Assembly (NCBI RefSeq): GCF_900188345.1
Contig: NZ_FZOD01000005.1
Span: forward strand, 124,001-188,000
Reading direction: 5' to 3'
Length of the DNA: 64,000 bases
Source: Streptosporangium subroseum
GTDB lineage: Bacteria > Actinomycetota > Actinomycetes > Streptosporangiales > Streptosporangiaceae
The position numbers and the translations under genes were made by a program. Shown in pieces: positions 32,124 to 40,742 of this stretch. The notes under the pieces are model-generated. The model was given only the letters and a program-made list of their open reading frames with translations. It was not told where the DNA came from and did no database searches. Each line of letters opens with the position of its first letter. Position 1 is the first letter of the stretch.

Positions 32124-34190
32124 TCAGCCGGTCAGGGTGAACGTGCTGAAGAAGGTCTCCAGGACGTCCGAGCTCTTCTCCCACTCGAGGTCCTGCGCCC
32201 TGAAGGTGATCTCGTAGGCGGTCTGACCGCTGACGGCGACGTAGCGGGTCAGCCCGTGCATGGGGACGCCGTTGGACTGGGAGTAGGTGTACTCCCAGTC
32301 GGCGGCCTTCCACCCGCGGTACGGCACCGCCGTCACGCCGACCTCGATGTACTCCTCCAGGCCCTCCTTGTCGGCCCGGCCGAGCGCGGTCACGGGGTCG
32401 GCGACGGGGACCTTGGTGACGACGATGTTCTGCCCGCCGGCCTTCGGCTCGGAGAAGACGATGGCTCCGCCGGTCCCCGTCTTCACCGTCCAGCCCTCGG
32501 GCACCGCGCCGGAGATCCCTCCCGCCTCCAGCGCCTTGAACCCGTCCGGGACCTCGCCGGGCTCCTGGGACGGCGGCTCGGCGCCGGAGGTCGCGGAGCT
32601 CGCCGGGGAGGGAACCGTGGTGGCCGCGGTGTCCGTGGCGTCGTCGCCGGGCAGGAAGACGAGCAGCGCGATGACCAGGACGGCCAGCGCCCCGATGCCG
32701 CCGAGCAGCAGCAGGCGAAGTCGCGGGCGGCCGTCGCGGTTCCGGCCTCCGTCGTTCGTGAGACGGCGGCTCCTGCGGTCGCCGGACCGGCCGGGCGAGG
32801 TCAGGCTCTGGGAGTCCTGCGCGCTGTCGCGACGGGCCGGGGCGGACGGGGCCGCGGTGGGCCACAGCCCGGCGCCGGAGGCGCCGCCGGGGAAGCCGCC
32901 CGAGGAGTCGGACGGCGCGTCGGGCGCGTCGCGTTCGAGGCCGGCCGTGGGGATGCGCAGCGCGTCGTAGCCGCGCTGGTGCCCGCCGGACAGGCCGGCG
33001 ACGTCGTTCGGCGGGCCGGCCATCGGAGGCGCGGAGTACACGGACGGATGGGGCGCGGCCAGCTGGTCCGTGCGGTGCGTGCCCGAGGGGCTGGACAGCG
33101 CGTCGTAGGGCATCGGGTAACCGCCCGACGTGCTGGCCGCGGGGTCGTAGGGCACCCGTACCGGGCCCGAGGGCGTTTCGATGATCCGCGAGGGCATCGG
33201 GCCGGACGGCGACTCCAGCGGGGGCATCATGTGCATCGGCACGGGTTCGCCGGGGGGCGGCATCGCCGGAGGGTGCGGCGGGCGCGCCCGGTTCGGGGTG
33301 CTGGAGCCGTGGCTGAGCAGTATCCGGTCCAGCAGGTCCGACACCTGGGCGGCGGACATCCGGTCGGCGGGGTTCTTGCGGAGCAATCCCTCCAGGACCG
33401 CGACCAGGGCCCCCGCCCGTTGCGGGCGGGTGGGCTCCTGGGTGAGGATCGCGCCGAGCACGGCCATCGAGTCGGAGCCCTCGTACGGCGGGCGTCCCTC
33501 GACCGCCGCGTACAGCGTGGCGCCGAAGGACCACAGGTCGGCGGCCTGCGTGATCCGCTGGCCGGACAGTCGCTCCGGCGGGATGTAGGCGGGGGAGCCC
33601 ATGAGCATGCCGGCCTGGGTGATGGTGGAGTCACCCTCTATGGCGGCGATGCCGAAGTCGGTGAGGATCACCCGGTCGGAGGTGAGCAGCACGTTGCCGG
33701 GCTTGACGTCGCGGTGCATGATCCCGGCGGCGTGGGCGTGGCGGAGCGCGTCGAGCACCCGGACGCCGATCTCGGCGGTCTGGACCACGGGCAGCGGCCC
33801 GCTCTGCCGTACGGCCTGTTCCAGGGACCAGGCGCGGACCAGCTCCATCACGATCCAGGGGCGGCCGTCCTCCTCGACGACGTCGTGGACGGTGACGATG
33901 CCGGGGTGACTGAGTCGCGCCGCCGAGCGGGCCTCGCGCAGCATCCGCTGGTGCGCCACCTGCTTGCCCGCGTGATCCATCCCATAGGGGAGGATCAGCT
34001 CCTTGACGGCCACGTCCCGGTCGAGCAGGACGTCGTGCGCATGCCACACCATGCCCATTCCGCCACGGCCCACCGGTGACATCAGGCGGTAGCGTCTGCC
34101 CACCAGCCTGCCCTGGCCCTCCGGCGCCGTCCCCGGGGCGCCGTCGCCCTCCGGCCCGTGGGGGGCTTTGCCGAGCAAGCGATCGGTCAT
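32124..34190 (-). CDS. PknB-type Ser/Thr protein kinase with single transmembrane helix
   Basis: 688 residues. The cytoplasmic kinase domain spans about 34-290: glycine loop VGRGGMGMVW, Lys63 (VAVKE), catalytic Asp161 in HRDVKPGNVL, DFG 178-180 and SPAYIPPE. A Pro/Ser/Gly-rich linker, a basic patch (RNRDGRPRLR) and one membrane helix (LLLLGGIGALAVLVIALLVFLPG) follow near residue 510-535. The extracytoplasmic domain of about 150 residues has no PASTA repeats. Its ligand is unknown. ATG 34190 opens on MTDRLLGKAPHG; an upstream extension is not conserved. Confidence 0.93.
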   Translation of the reverse strand: MTDRLLGKAPHGPEGDGAPGTAPEGQGRLVGRRYRLMSPVGRGGMGMVWHAHDVLLDRDVAVKELILPYGMDHAGKQVAHQRMLREARSAARLSHPGIVTVHDVVEEDGRPWIVMELVRAWSLEQAVRQSGPLPVVQTAEIGVRVLDALRHAHAAGIMHRDVKPGNVLLTSDRVILTDFGIAAIEGDSTITQAGMLMGSPAYIPPERLSGQRITQAADLWSFGATLYAAVEGRPPYEGSDSMAVLGAILTQEPTRPQRAGALVAVLEGLLRKNPADRMSAAQVSDLLDRILLSHGSSTPNRARPPHPPAMPPPGEPVPMHMMPPLESPSGPMPSRIIETPSGPVRVPYDPAASTSGGYPMPYDALSSPSGTHRTDQLAAPHPSVYSAPPMAGPPNDVAGLSGGHQRGYDALRIPTAGLERDAPDAPSDSSGGFPGGASGAGLWPTAAPSAPARRDSAQDSQSLTSPGRSGDRRSRRLTNDGGRNRDGRPRLRLLLLGGIGALAVLVIALLVFLPGDDATDTAATTVPSPASSATSGAEPPSQEPGEVPDGFKALEAGGISGAVPEGWTVKTGTGGAIVFSEPKAGGQNIVVTKVPVADPVTALGRADKEGLEEYIEVGVTAVPYRGWKAADWEYTYSQSNGVPMHGLTRYVAVSGQTAYEITFRAQDLEWEKSSDVLETFFSTFTLTG

Positions 34191-34410
34191 CGGACCCCGT
34201 TCCCCTAAACCAGTTCCGTTTGTGAGGTGGGCCACGATATCGGGATAACATTCGCTAGCGGAAGTTGACCTGCAAAGAAAGCACATAACGGTATCTATCG
34301 GAAGCAGATCTTGCTGCGGAGTCGATCTTCCGAGTGAGGGGCTGACGTCGGTGAATGCGCTCCGGCGTGATAGCAGCACTGTCAGCTTCGTCACAATTTA
34401 TTGGCAGGAA

Positions 34411-35820
34411 TCACATAGCTGAGGCGCGGTTGTGCCCGGCGACCTCGGCCAGCGCCGCGAGAGCCGAGGTAAAGGCCGAGGCGGGCGGGCTCACCAGACC
34501 CGCGCCCACCTGTCCCGTGCCCGCCACCCGGCCCGCGATGCCGGTGTTCACCGTGGGGAGCAGACCCGTCCTGGCGACCAGCGTGACGTCGACGCCGACC
34601 GGCGTGCCCCGGAAGTCGAGCCCGGGGATCTGGTAGGCGGGGTGCTCGGCCAGGGTGATCTCATACATGGACCTGGTGGCCGCCATCGCGTCCGACACGT
34701 CGCCACCGACGAACCTGACGATCGCCGGGGCCGCCGCCATCGCGAAGCCGCCCAGGCCCGCCGTCTCGGTGATCGTGGAGTCGCCGATGTCGGGGTTGGC
34801 GTCGGCCGGGCCGTACGCGCCGAGATAGAGACCGTCGGGAACGCCCGCGGGACCGGTGAACCAGCGATCGCCCAGCCCGGAGACCTGGATGCCGAAATCC
34901 GTGCCGTTGCGGGCCATCGCGACGACCAGGGTGGAACCGGGAACGTTTCTGGCGGCGTCGGTGCTGACCTTGCACGCGGCCATGCCCGCGTTGAGGAAGA
35001 AGTGGTCGTTGCCGTTGATGAAACGCAGGACCTCGGCCGCGTGGCCGGGGGAGGCGTCCACGATTCCGGGGGCCAGCTCACGCACCAGCAACGAGGTGGC
35101 CGCGCGGTTGCGGTTGTGCAGCTCGTCGCCCATCTGCAGGGCCTGCGCGATCAGCGACGTGAGGTCCAGCGGTCCCAGCTTGTCCAGGGTGGCCCGCATC
35201 ACGGGGCCGAGCACCTCGCCCATCCAGCGCAGCCGCTCCAGCACCTCGGGGCCGTAGGCGCCGTACCGCAGCACCTTGCCCAGGCCTTCGTTGAGCGAGC
35301 AGTAGGCGGTGCCGCCGTGCTCGGCGTCACGGACCTCGAACATCCACATCGACGGGGTGACGACGCCCGCCATGGGGCCGACGGTCCGGTGATGGTGGCA
35401 GGAGTCCAGCCGCGCCTGCCCGGCGGCCAGCCGCTCCCCGGCCTCCTCGGCGTCGGCGGCCAGCCCCTCCAGCAGCATCGCCCCGATGAGCGCGCCACGC
35501 ATCGGGCCCGACGCCCGTTCCCAGTCGATCGGTGGCCCGGCGTGCAGGAACGTGCCCTTCGGCAGGTCGAGCACCTCGTGCGCCGGCCGTACTCCGATGA
35601 GCTGGGGCCGGGCGGACAGCAGGCGGCCCACGGCGGTCTCGTTGGCACCGGTCCTGCGCGGATCGGCCAGCACCCGGGCCAGGTCGTCGTCGGTGCCGGG
35701 CATCGGCGGACGCCAGTCCACCCTCACCCTGGGTACGGCCTGCGCGTCCAGCGCCTCGCCGAGCACGTCGGCGCCGACAGTGATCACTTCCGGCTCGCCG
35801 GAGAGCATGGGCAACGTCAT
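34411..35820 (-). CDS. allG: AllG-like subunit of oxamate carbamoyltransferase (DUF1116)
   Basis: 469 residues, full-length DUF1116 (E. coli AllG/YlbE). In E. coli AllF, AllG and AllH together make the oxamate carbamoyltransferase that splits oxalurate from allantoin breakdown into oxamate and carbamoyl phosphate. Conserved stretches include GPMAGVVTPSMWMFEV, NEGLGKVLRYGAYGPEVLERLRWM and HNRNRAATSLL. The ATG at 35820 follows AGGAG with 6-nt spacing. It is the third gene of the allH-allF-allG operon, 33 bp after allF. No carbamate kinase (AllK) is present in the window. Confidence 0.88.
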   Translation of the reverse strand: MTLPMLSGEPEVITVGADVLGEALDAQAVPRVRVDWRPPMPGTDDDLARVLADPRRTGANETAVGRLLSARPQLIGVRPAHEVLDLPKGTFLHAGPPIDWERASGPMRGALIGAMLLEGLAADAEEAGERLAAGQARLDSCHHHRTVGPMAGVVTPSMWMFEVRDAEHGGTAYCSLNEGLGKVLRYGAYGPEVLERLRWMGEVLGPVMRATLDKLGPLDLTSLIAQALQMGDELHNRNRAATSLLVRELAPGIVDASPGHAAEVLRFINGNDHFFLNAGMAACKVSTDAARNVPGSTLVVAMARNGTDFGIQVSGLGDRWFTGPAGVPDGLYLGAYGPADANPDIGDSTITETAGLGGFAMAAAPAIVRFVGGDVSDAMAATRSMYEITLAEHPAYQIPGLDFRGTPVGVDVTLVARTGLLPTVNTGIAGRVAGTGQVGAGLVSPPASAFTSALAALAEVAGHNRASAM

Positions 35821-35853
35821 CGACGACTCCTGAGCGGGGAACGGGTTAGTGGG

Positions 35854-37416
35854 TCACAGGGTGTTCGCGACGACATCGGCCGCGTACCCGGCGGCCCGCG
35901 CGTTGGACGTGAACACGGTGGCCCCGGCCGCGTGCAACGCCTCGGCCTGGGCGTTCAGCCCCTGGGGATCACCGGAGGAGCCGACCAGCACGACGACCAC
36001 CGGGACCCCCCTGGCGACGGCCGCGGTGATCGCGGGTGCGAGCCGTACCGAGGGATCGGGGTCGGCGCCGTGCCCGAGCACCACGTCGAGCAGGACGACC
36101 GCGCCCGGCGGCACCTCGGCCAGGGCCTCCAGGCGGAGCGACGGGTCGATCATCGGATGGGGCCGGCCGCGGGTGTAGGCGTCGTCGCCGAAATCGGTGA
36201 ACTCCCCGGTCCCGGCGATCAGCCGGGCCTCCACGCACAGGGTTCCCCCCGAGTAGATGCCCCGCAGCGTCCTTCCGGGAGAACCGGGCGAGTCGGAAGC
36301 ATCCGAGGCACCGGGAGAACCGGGGGAGCCGGAAGCTGCGAAAGTCTCCAGGGCACCGGGAGGACCGGGAGGGCCGGATGAGTCTGGGACGCCGAAGGCG
36401 GCGGAAGTACCGGAGGCATCAGAGGCGGCGGAGTCACCGGGAAGGCGGGTCGCGTCCGGAGGGCTCGGCACGGTGGAGGGCCATGAAGGCCACGCGGGGA
36501 TCGGCACGCCGAGGGTGCGCAGGGCGGTCTCGGCGGCGGCCGTCAGGTCGCCCTGGCCGGGGCCGAGCAGCGCGGTCACCACCGGTGTTACGAGCTTCGA
36601 GACGGCTTCCCGTACGACGTCGGCGACCTCGGGGGCCGGGGGCTTGGAGATCAGGATGATCAGTTCGGTCGCCGGGTCGGCGTCGAGCGCCTCCAGGGCG
36701 CGGAGGGTGGACAGAGCGCCCACGTCCGCCGACAGGTCCCTGCCGCCCACGCCCAGCACATGGCTGACCCCCACGCCCGCCAGGTCCAGCAGGCAGGTCA
36801 CCTGTTGCGCCCCCGTCCCGGAGGCGGCCACCACGCCGACGGGTCCGGGGCGGAGCACGTTCGCGAAGCCGAGGCCGACCCCGCCGATCACGGCGGTGCC
36901 ACAGTCGGGGCCCATGACCAGCACGTCCAGCTCCCCGGCGCGCCTCTTGAGGAGCACCTCCTGCTCGACCGGCACGTTGTCGCTGAAGATCATCACGGAC
37001 AGTCCGGCCTCGACCGCGTCCATCGCCTCGGCGAACGCGTACGGGCCCGGCACCGAGACCAGTGCCAGCGTGGCGCCGTGGCCGCGGGCGGCGGCGCGCA
37101 CGGTCCGCGGTGGCCGCTCGGCCGCGGTCGCGCCCGTCGTCCGGCCGGCGAGCCCGGTCAGCAGCCGCTCCAGCTCGGCGTCGGCGGACTCCAGCACATC
37201 GGGACCACTGCTCCGCAGCGCGATCAGCAGATCGGCGGGGCCGGTCTGGGGAAGGTCGAAGCCCAGCTCGGTGGCGATGTCGCGGTTGAGCTCGGTGGCC
37301 ATCGCCACCACCGCGACCTCCACCCCCGGCAGCGCGGTGAGTGCCTGGCTGACCCGCATCAGGCTCACCGAGTCGTGGTAGACGCCCGTACGTATCCGGA
37401 CCACATCGGTACTCAA
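35854..37416 (-). CDS. allF: AllF/FdrA-like subunit of oxamate carbamoyltransferase
   Basis: 520 residues resembling FdrA (AllF), a relative of succinyl-CoA synthetase. The first part carries a Rossmann CoA-ligase-like domain (VLVMGPDCGTAVIGGVGLGFAN, VVAASGTGAQQVTCLLDLAGVGVSHVLGVGGRDLS) and the second the ligase-like domain (VVLLDVVLGHGADPDPS). Between them, at about 325-385, lies a Gly/Pro/Ser/Ala-rich linker of roughly 60 residues made of short repeats. Start is TTG 37416 (overlapping the mini-ORF stop, TTGA) with GGAGGG about 9 nt upstream; GTG 37407 is an alternative. Coupled to allH through a duplicated junction. Confidence 0.87.
   Translation of the reverse strand: MSTDVVRIRTGVYHDSVSLMRVSQALTALPGVEVAVVAMATELNRDIATELGFDLPQTGPADLLIALRSSGPDVLESADAELERLLTGLAGRTTGATAAERPPRTVRAAARGHGATLALVSVPGPYAFAEAMDAVEAGLSVMIFSDNVPVEQEVLLKRRAGELDVLVMGPDCGTAVIGGVGLGFANVLRPGPVGVVAASGTGAQQVTCLLDLAGVGVSHVLGVGGRDLSADVGALSTLRALEALDADPATELIILISKPPAPEVADVVREAVSKLVTPVVTALLGPGQGDLTAAAETALRTLGVPIPAWPSWPSTVPSPPDATRLPGDSAASDASGTSAAFGVPDSSGPPGPPGALETFAASGSPGSPGASDASDSPGSPGRTLRGIYSGGTLCVEARLIAGTGEFTDFGDDAYTRGRPHPMIDPSLRLEALAEVPPGAVVLLDVVLGHGADPDPSVRLAPAITAAVARGVPVVVVLVGSSGDPQGLNAQAEALHAAGATVFTSNARAAGYAADVVANTL
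36281..36440. repeat. In-frame repeats encoding the AllF linker
   Basis: GAACCGGG-type units start at 36281, 36317 and 36362, spaced by multiples of 9 bp, and encode a Gly/Pro/Ser-rich linker. Frame is preserved, so the expansion is tolerated by the protein. Confidence 0.6.
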
Positions 37417-37491
37417 CTGCCCCCGCCCTCCACGTGGTAGACGCCCGTGGGTATCCGGACCACATCAGTGCTCAACTGCCCCCGCCCTCCA
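37374..37491. repeat. 59-bp tandem duplication of the allH-allF junction
   Basis: 37374-37432 and 37433-37491 are near-identical copies (period 59 bp) differing at about half a dozen positions. Each copy contains, on the minus strand, the coupling element GGAGGG...TTGA and the first codons of allF. Confidence 0.93.
37413..37475 (-). CDS. 20-codon mini-ORF created by the junction duplication
   Basis: Starts with TTG at 37475, overlapping the allH stop as TTGA, and stops at 37415-37413, overlapping the allF TTG start as TTGA. It encodes a copy of the AllF N-terminus (LSTDVVRIPTGVYH) followed by the AllH C-terminal EGGGS. It could be translated by ribosomes passing from allH to allF; no function of its own is suggested. 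Confidence 0.45.
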   Translation of the reverse strand: MSTDVVRIPTGVYHVEGGGS

Positions 37492-38356
37492 GATCGATGA
37501 CCGCGGCCAGGCCGATGCGCAGTCCGCAGGCCAGGTCCGCTCCCGAGGTGTGGCCGAGCTGGAGCAGGCGGTGCAGCGCGGGCTCCAGGGACTGCCGTCC
37601 GGCCATGCCCCGCAGTACGGCCAGCACCTCGCCGCTGGCCTCGCCCCTGGCCGCGCAGTGCAGCAGTGTCGCCGAGATGGGGGTGGTCCTGCCGCGGGCG
37701 TCGAAGGTGACCGCGGCGGCCAGCCAGTCGGCCAGCCAGACGGCCCTGCTCACCCCGGCCGCCGTACCCAGGTGGCGCAGCGCGACCAGCAGCCCGGCGA
37801 GCACGTCGTCGCCGCTCGGGGTGAGCCCGGGGCCCAGGCCCACCAGTTGCTCGGCGGCCGTGACGCTCTTCAGCAGCGAGGCCTCGGCGCATCCCTCGGT
37901 CAGCAGGTCGGCGGCACGGTTGCCCTCCAGCCCCGGACGCCTCGGTGAGCGGTCGCACAGTTCGGCCAGCACGGGCAGCGAGCGGGCCAGCCGTACGGGA
38001 TCCACGGGCCCGAGCGTCGGGGCCGGGTTCCACCAGCGGTGGGCCCGCAGGCTGAGCCGTCCGATCTCGATCGAGCCGTCGCCGACGGAGGCCTCGTCGC
38101 CCACGGCGACCTGCGGCATCGAGCCGGTGACCACCATCGCGTTGGGCAGGCGGGTGGCGTCCCCGGTCACCACCGCGATCACATGCGGTTCGAGCTCCGT
38201 GCGGACCTCCAGGTAGATCCCGGAGGGGAAGGCCGCCAGCACTCGCGCGGGGCGGCGGGGCGTCTCCAGCATCTGGCGCAGTGCCGTGCTGACCGCACCG
38301 GTCCCGTGCGTCCGCACGTGCGCGCGCGGAGCCCTCGGACGCGTTCCAACGGTCAT
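37472..38356 (-). CDS. allH: AllH-like subunit of oxamate carbamoyltransferase (DUF2877)
   Basis: 294 residues, DUF2877 (E. coli AllH/YlbF is similar in size). The conserved block GLGPGLTPSGDDVLAGLLVALRHLG and the C-terminal LLQLGHTSGADLACGLRIGL are present. First gene of the oxamate carbamoyltransferase operon. ATG 38356 follows AAAGGTGG closely. A very long open frame continues upstream on this strand, but it is antisense to the pucR gene and has no homology. Divergent from PucR with a shared 195-bp promoter region. Confidence 0.88.
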   Translation of the reverse strand: MTVGTRPRAPRAHVRTHGTGAVSTALRQMLETPRRPARVLAAFPSGIYLEVRTELEPHVIAVVTGDATRLPNAMVVTGSMPQVAVGDEASVGDGSIEIGRLSLRAHRWWNPAPTLGPVDPVRLARSLPVLAELCDRSPRRPGLEGNRAADLLTEGCAEASLLKSVTAAEQLVGLGPGLTPSGDDVLAGLLVALRHLGTAAGVSRAVWLADWLAAAVTFDARGRTTPISATLLHCAARGEASGEVLAVLRGMAGRQSLEPALHRLLQLGHTSGADLACGLRIGLAAVIDLEGGGS

Positions 38357-38488
38357 GTGGCCACCTTTGCCACAGGGCTTTTTCCAGGCCCTTTTCCAGC
38401 GGTTCGCTCGCTGAGCTCGCTCACAGACACCCCTATCCCTTGAGGCGACGGTAGAACGGGCATGGATCCAGGCCGTACGGAGAAAGAT

Positions 38489-38513
38489 GCCAACAGTCTG
38501 GCTAAAGGTTGGC
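38489..38513. promoter_or_regulatory. GCCAAC/GTTGGC dyad in the allH-pucR promoter region
   Basis: GCCAAC (38489-38494) and GTTGGC (38508-38513) form a 6-bp inverted repeat with 13-bp spacer, 38 bp before the pucR start. A candidate operator for autoregulation; short, so weak. Confidence 0.3.
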
Positions 38514-38551
38514 TCTTCCTGACAGACGGGTGCATCAGTCACAATCACCTC

Positions 38552-40114
38552 ATGGAACCCCCCGTGCGTCTGGCCAGCACCGGCACGATCATCCACGGAG
38601 TCGCCGTCGGAGAGGTCCTCGGCGTCTCGACACTGGCCGGAGCCCGGCTGATCGCGGGGGAGCGGGGACTGGGCCGGATCGTGCAGCGGCTCAACGTCAT
38701 GGAGGTCCCGGACATCCTCGCCTGGGTGAAGCCTCACGAGCTGCTGCTCACCACCGGCTACCCGCTGCGCAACACCCCCCAGTCGCTCGACCGGCTGGTG
38801 ATCGACCTGGACGAGCGCGGCCTGGCGGCGCTGGCGATCAAGCTCGGCCGCTATCTGGACCGGCTGCCGCCGGAGATGGTGGAGCAGGCGGACCGGCTGG
38901 GCTTCCCGCTGATCCAGCTTCCGGACGACGTCGGCTTCGACGACATCCTGAACCAGGTCCTGACCGACATCCTCAACCGTCAGGCCGCCGTGATGGCCAG
39001 GGCCGAGGAGGCACACCGGGCGCTGGTCCAGGTCGTGCTCGCCGGGGGAGGGCTGCGCGAGGTGGCGGCCGAGGTCGCCGGACTGCTCGACGTGGCGGTG
39101 GCCGTACTGGACGGGGCGGGCCAGATGCTGGCCTCCGCCGGACCCGCCGAGTACGTGGCCGCGCTGCGCGACGCCCCCGAAGGACGCCACACCTCGGTTC
39201 CCGTCGTCGCCGGCGGGCACCACCACGGCCGGATCGTCGCCTGCGGCCCGGTCGGGTCGATCGGCGACAGCGACATCGGCATCCTGGAACGTGCCGCCAC
39301 GGTCGCCGCGCTGGTGGTGACGCGGCAGGAGGCGGTCACCGCGGTCGAGAGCAAATACCGCGCGGACTTCCTGCGTGACGTGCTCACCGGGAGGGCGGGC
39401 AGCTCCGAGCGGGTCGCCTCGCGGGCCAAGACCTTCGGCTGGGACCTGGAGCGCCCGGTCACCGTGCTGGTGGCCGAGCTCGACCCGGAGGGCGACGAGC
39501 GCGTGGCCCAGGATCGCCTGGTCACCTGCTGGACCGCCGCGATGCGCCGCCACGACCCGCGCGGCGCGGTGGCCGGGTTCTCTCACGAGGTCGTGACGAT
39601 CGTGGACGCCGCCGTCGACGCCGGCCGCCTGGCCAGGGACGCCGCCGCCGCCTTCGCCGAATGCCTGCCCGCCACCTTCTCCACCGGTGCCAGCCGCGTC
39701 GCCGTCGGGGCGGAGGCCCTGCCCGAGGCGTACGGTCAGGCGTTGAAGGCGGCCCGGGTGGGCCGCCAGCTCCACGGCCACGGCGCGGTCGCCCATTTCG
39801 ACCAGCTCGGCGTCTACCGCCTGCTGTCCCTGGTGAACGACACCGCCGAGCTGCACTCCTTCGTCCGCGAGACGCTCGGCTCGCTCGCCTCCGACGCCGA
39901 CGCGGAGAACGCGGACCTGCGCCGGACCCTGCAGGTGCTGCTGGAGACCAACCTCAACGTCGCCGAGACGGCCAGGCGGCTGCACTTCCACTACAACACG
40001 CTGCGATACCGGATCGGTAAGCTCGAACGGATGCTGGGCAGCTTCACCGAGGACGCACATCTACGGCTGAACCTCACCCTCGCCCTGCACGTTCTCCGAA
40101 TGCGCGGCATCTGA
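38552..40114 (+). CDS. PucR-family transcriptional regulator of the all genes
   Basis: 520 residues. The N-terminal PucR domain is intact (VAVGEVLGVSTLAGARLIAGERGLGRIVQRLNVMEVPDI), with a central GAF-like region and the C-terminal PucR helix-turn-helix (NLNVAETARRLHFHYNTLRYRIGKLERML). Family members control purine and allantoin catabolism. It lies divergent from allH-allF-allG, the usual place for a pathway-specific regulator. ATG 38552 is chosen; GTG 38564 is possible, and ATG 38462 would add a non-conserved extension. The last 14 codons are the origin of a degenerate tail repeat downstream. Confidence 0.9.
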   Translation: MEPPVRLASTGTIIHGVAVGEVLGVSTLAGARLIAGERGLGRIVQRLNVMEVPDILAWVKPHELLLTTGYPLRNTPQSLDRLVIDLDERGLAALAIKLGRYLDRLPPEMVEQADRLGFPLIQLPDDVGFDDILNQVLTDILNRQAAVMARAEEAHRALVQVVLAGGGLREVAAEVAGLLDVAVAVLDGAGQMLASAGPAEYVAALRDAPEGRHTSVPVVAGGHHHGRIVACGPVGSIGDSDIGILERAATVAALVVTRQEAVTAVESKYRADFLRDVLTGRAGSSERVASRAKTFGWDLERPVTVLVAELDPEGDERVAQDRLVTCWTAAMRRHDPRGAVAGFSHEVVTIVDAAVDAGRLARDAAAAFAECLPATFSTGASRVAVGAEALPEAYGQALKAARVGRQLHGHGAVAHFDQLGVYRLLSLVNDTAELHSFVRETLGSLASDADAENADLRRTLQVLLETNLNVAETARRLHFHYNTLRYRIGKLERMLGSFTEDAHLRLNLTLALHVLRMRGI

Positions 40115-40307
40115 ACCCCGCCCCGTCCCGCACTCCTGGGAATGCGCGGCGCCCCGCACATCCTGTGTACGCATGAGACCTGAGCCTCGTCCCGCACGCC
40201 TGGGAATGCGCGGCACCCGAACCTCGCCCTCGTCTCGCATGCCCTGCGGATGCGGGGCATCCAACCTCGTCGTGGTCCCGCATGTCCTGCGGATGCACGG
40301 CACCTTG
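40070..40307. repeat. pucR gene tail repeated four more times downstream
   Basis: The last 15 codons and stop (40070-40114, starting AACCTCACCCTCGCCCTGCA) are followed by degenerate copies starting about 40114, 40183, 40220 and 40263. All keep the pattern AACCTCG..(C)GCA..CCTG.G(A)ATGCGCGGCA(T/C)C. Copies differ by substitutions and small indels. Confidence 0.85.
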
Positions 40308-40332
40308 ACCGGCGGGACCTAAACTCTGGGTC

Positions 40333-40554
40333 GTGAACGAGACCTTTGAGCTGGAAACCGAGTACATCCCACTGTGCGACCTGCTCAAATATTGCGGCGT
40401 CGCCGACACGGGCGGCCAGGCCAAGCATTTCATCGCCGATGGCAACGTCATGGTGGACGGCGAGATCGAGCTCCGCAAGACCTGCAAGATCCGTACGGGG
40501 CAGGTCGTGACCGGTGACGGCTTCGAGATCCGCGTGGTCGCCCCCGCGAGCTGA
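40333..40554 (+). CDS. S4-domain RNA-binding protein (YbcJ-like)
   Basis: 73 residues forming a single S4 fold (YIPLCDLLKYCGVADTGGQAKHFIADGNVMVDGE, then TCKIRTGQVV). Small stand-alone S4 proteins of this type are linked to ribosome or tRNA biology; the exact target is unknown. GTG 40333 opens on the conserved N-terminus. It sits between two repeat tracts, and the genes on either side are regulators of the catabolic island, to which it is probably unrelated. Confidence 0.88.
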   Translation: MNETFELETEYIPLCDLLKYCGVADTGGQAKHFIADGNVMVDGEIELRKTCKIRTGQVVTGDGFEIRVVAPAS

Positions 40555-40606
40555 CCTCCGCCGGTCTTCACCCGTGGCCGTCGTCCGGGGCGGAACCCCC
40601 GTTGCC

Positions 40607-40729
40607 GGATGGCGAGGCTGAGTGGCTCCGGACGGACGGCTTCCCACGGATGGCGAGGCTGAACGGCTCCGGACGGGCGGCCTCTCACGGATAACGCGGC
40701 TGAACGGCTCCGGACGGGCGGGTTCCTGC
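40607..40729. repeat. Three tandem 41-bp units at the 3' end of the second pucR gene
   Basis: Units begin at 40607, 40648 and 40689 (GGATGGCGAGGCTGAGTGGC and variants). They end 13 bp before the minus-strand pucR stop codon. The gene end shares the CGCGGCT and GACG blocks with the unit, a weak hint that it derives from the gene tail. Confidence 0.9.
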
Positions 40730-40742
40730 TCAGGCGCGCGGC

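Noticed and set aside
37472..40060. 862-codon open frame on the minus strand beyond allH
   Set aside because: Only the first 294 residues from ATG 38356 are homologous; the rest is the antisense of the pucR gene, open because of high GC.
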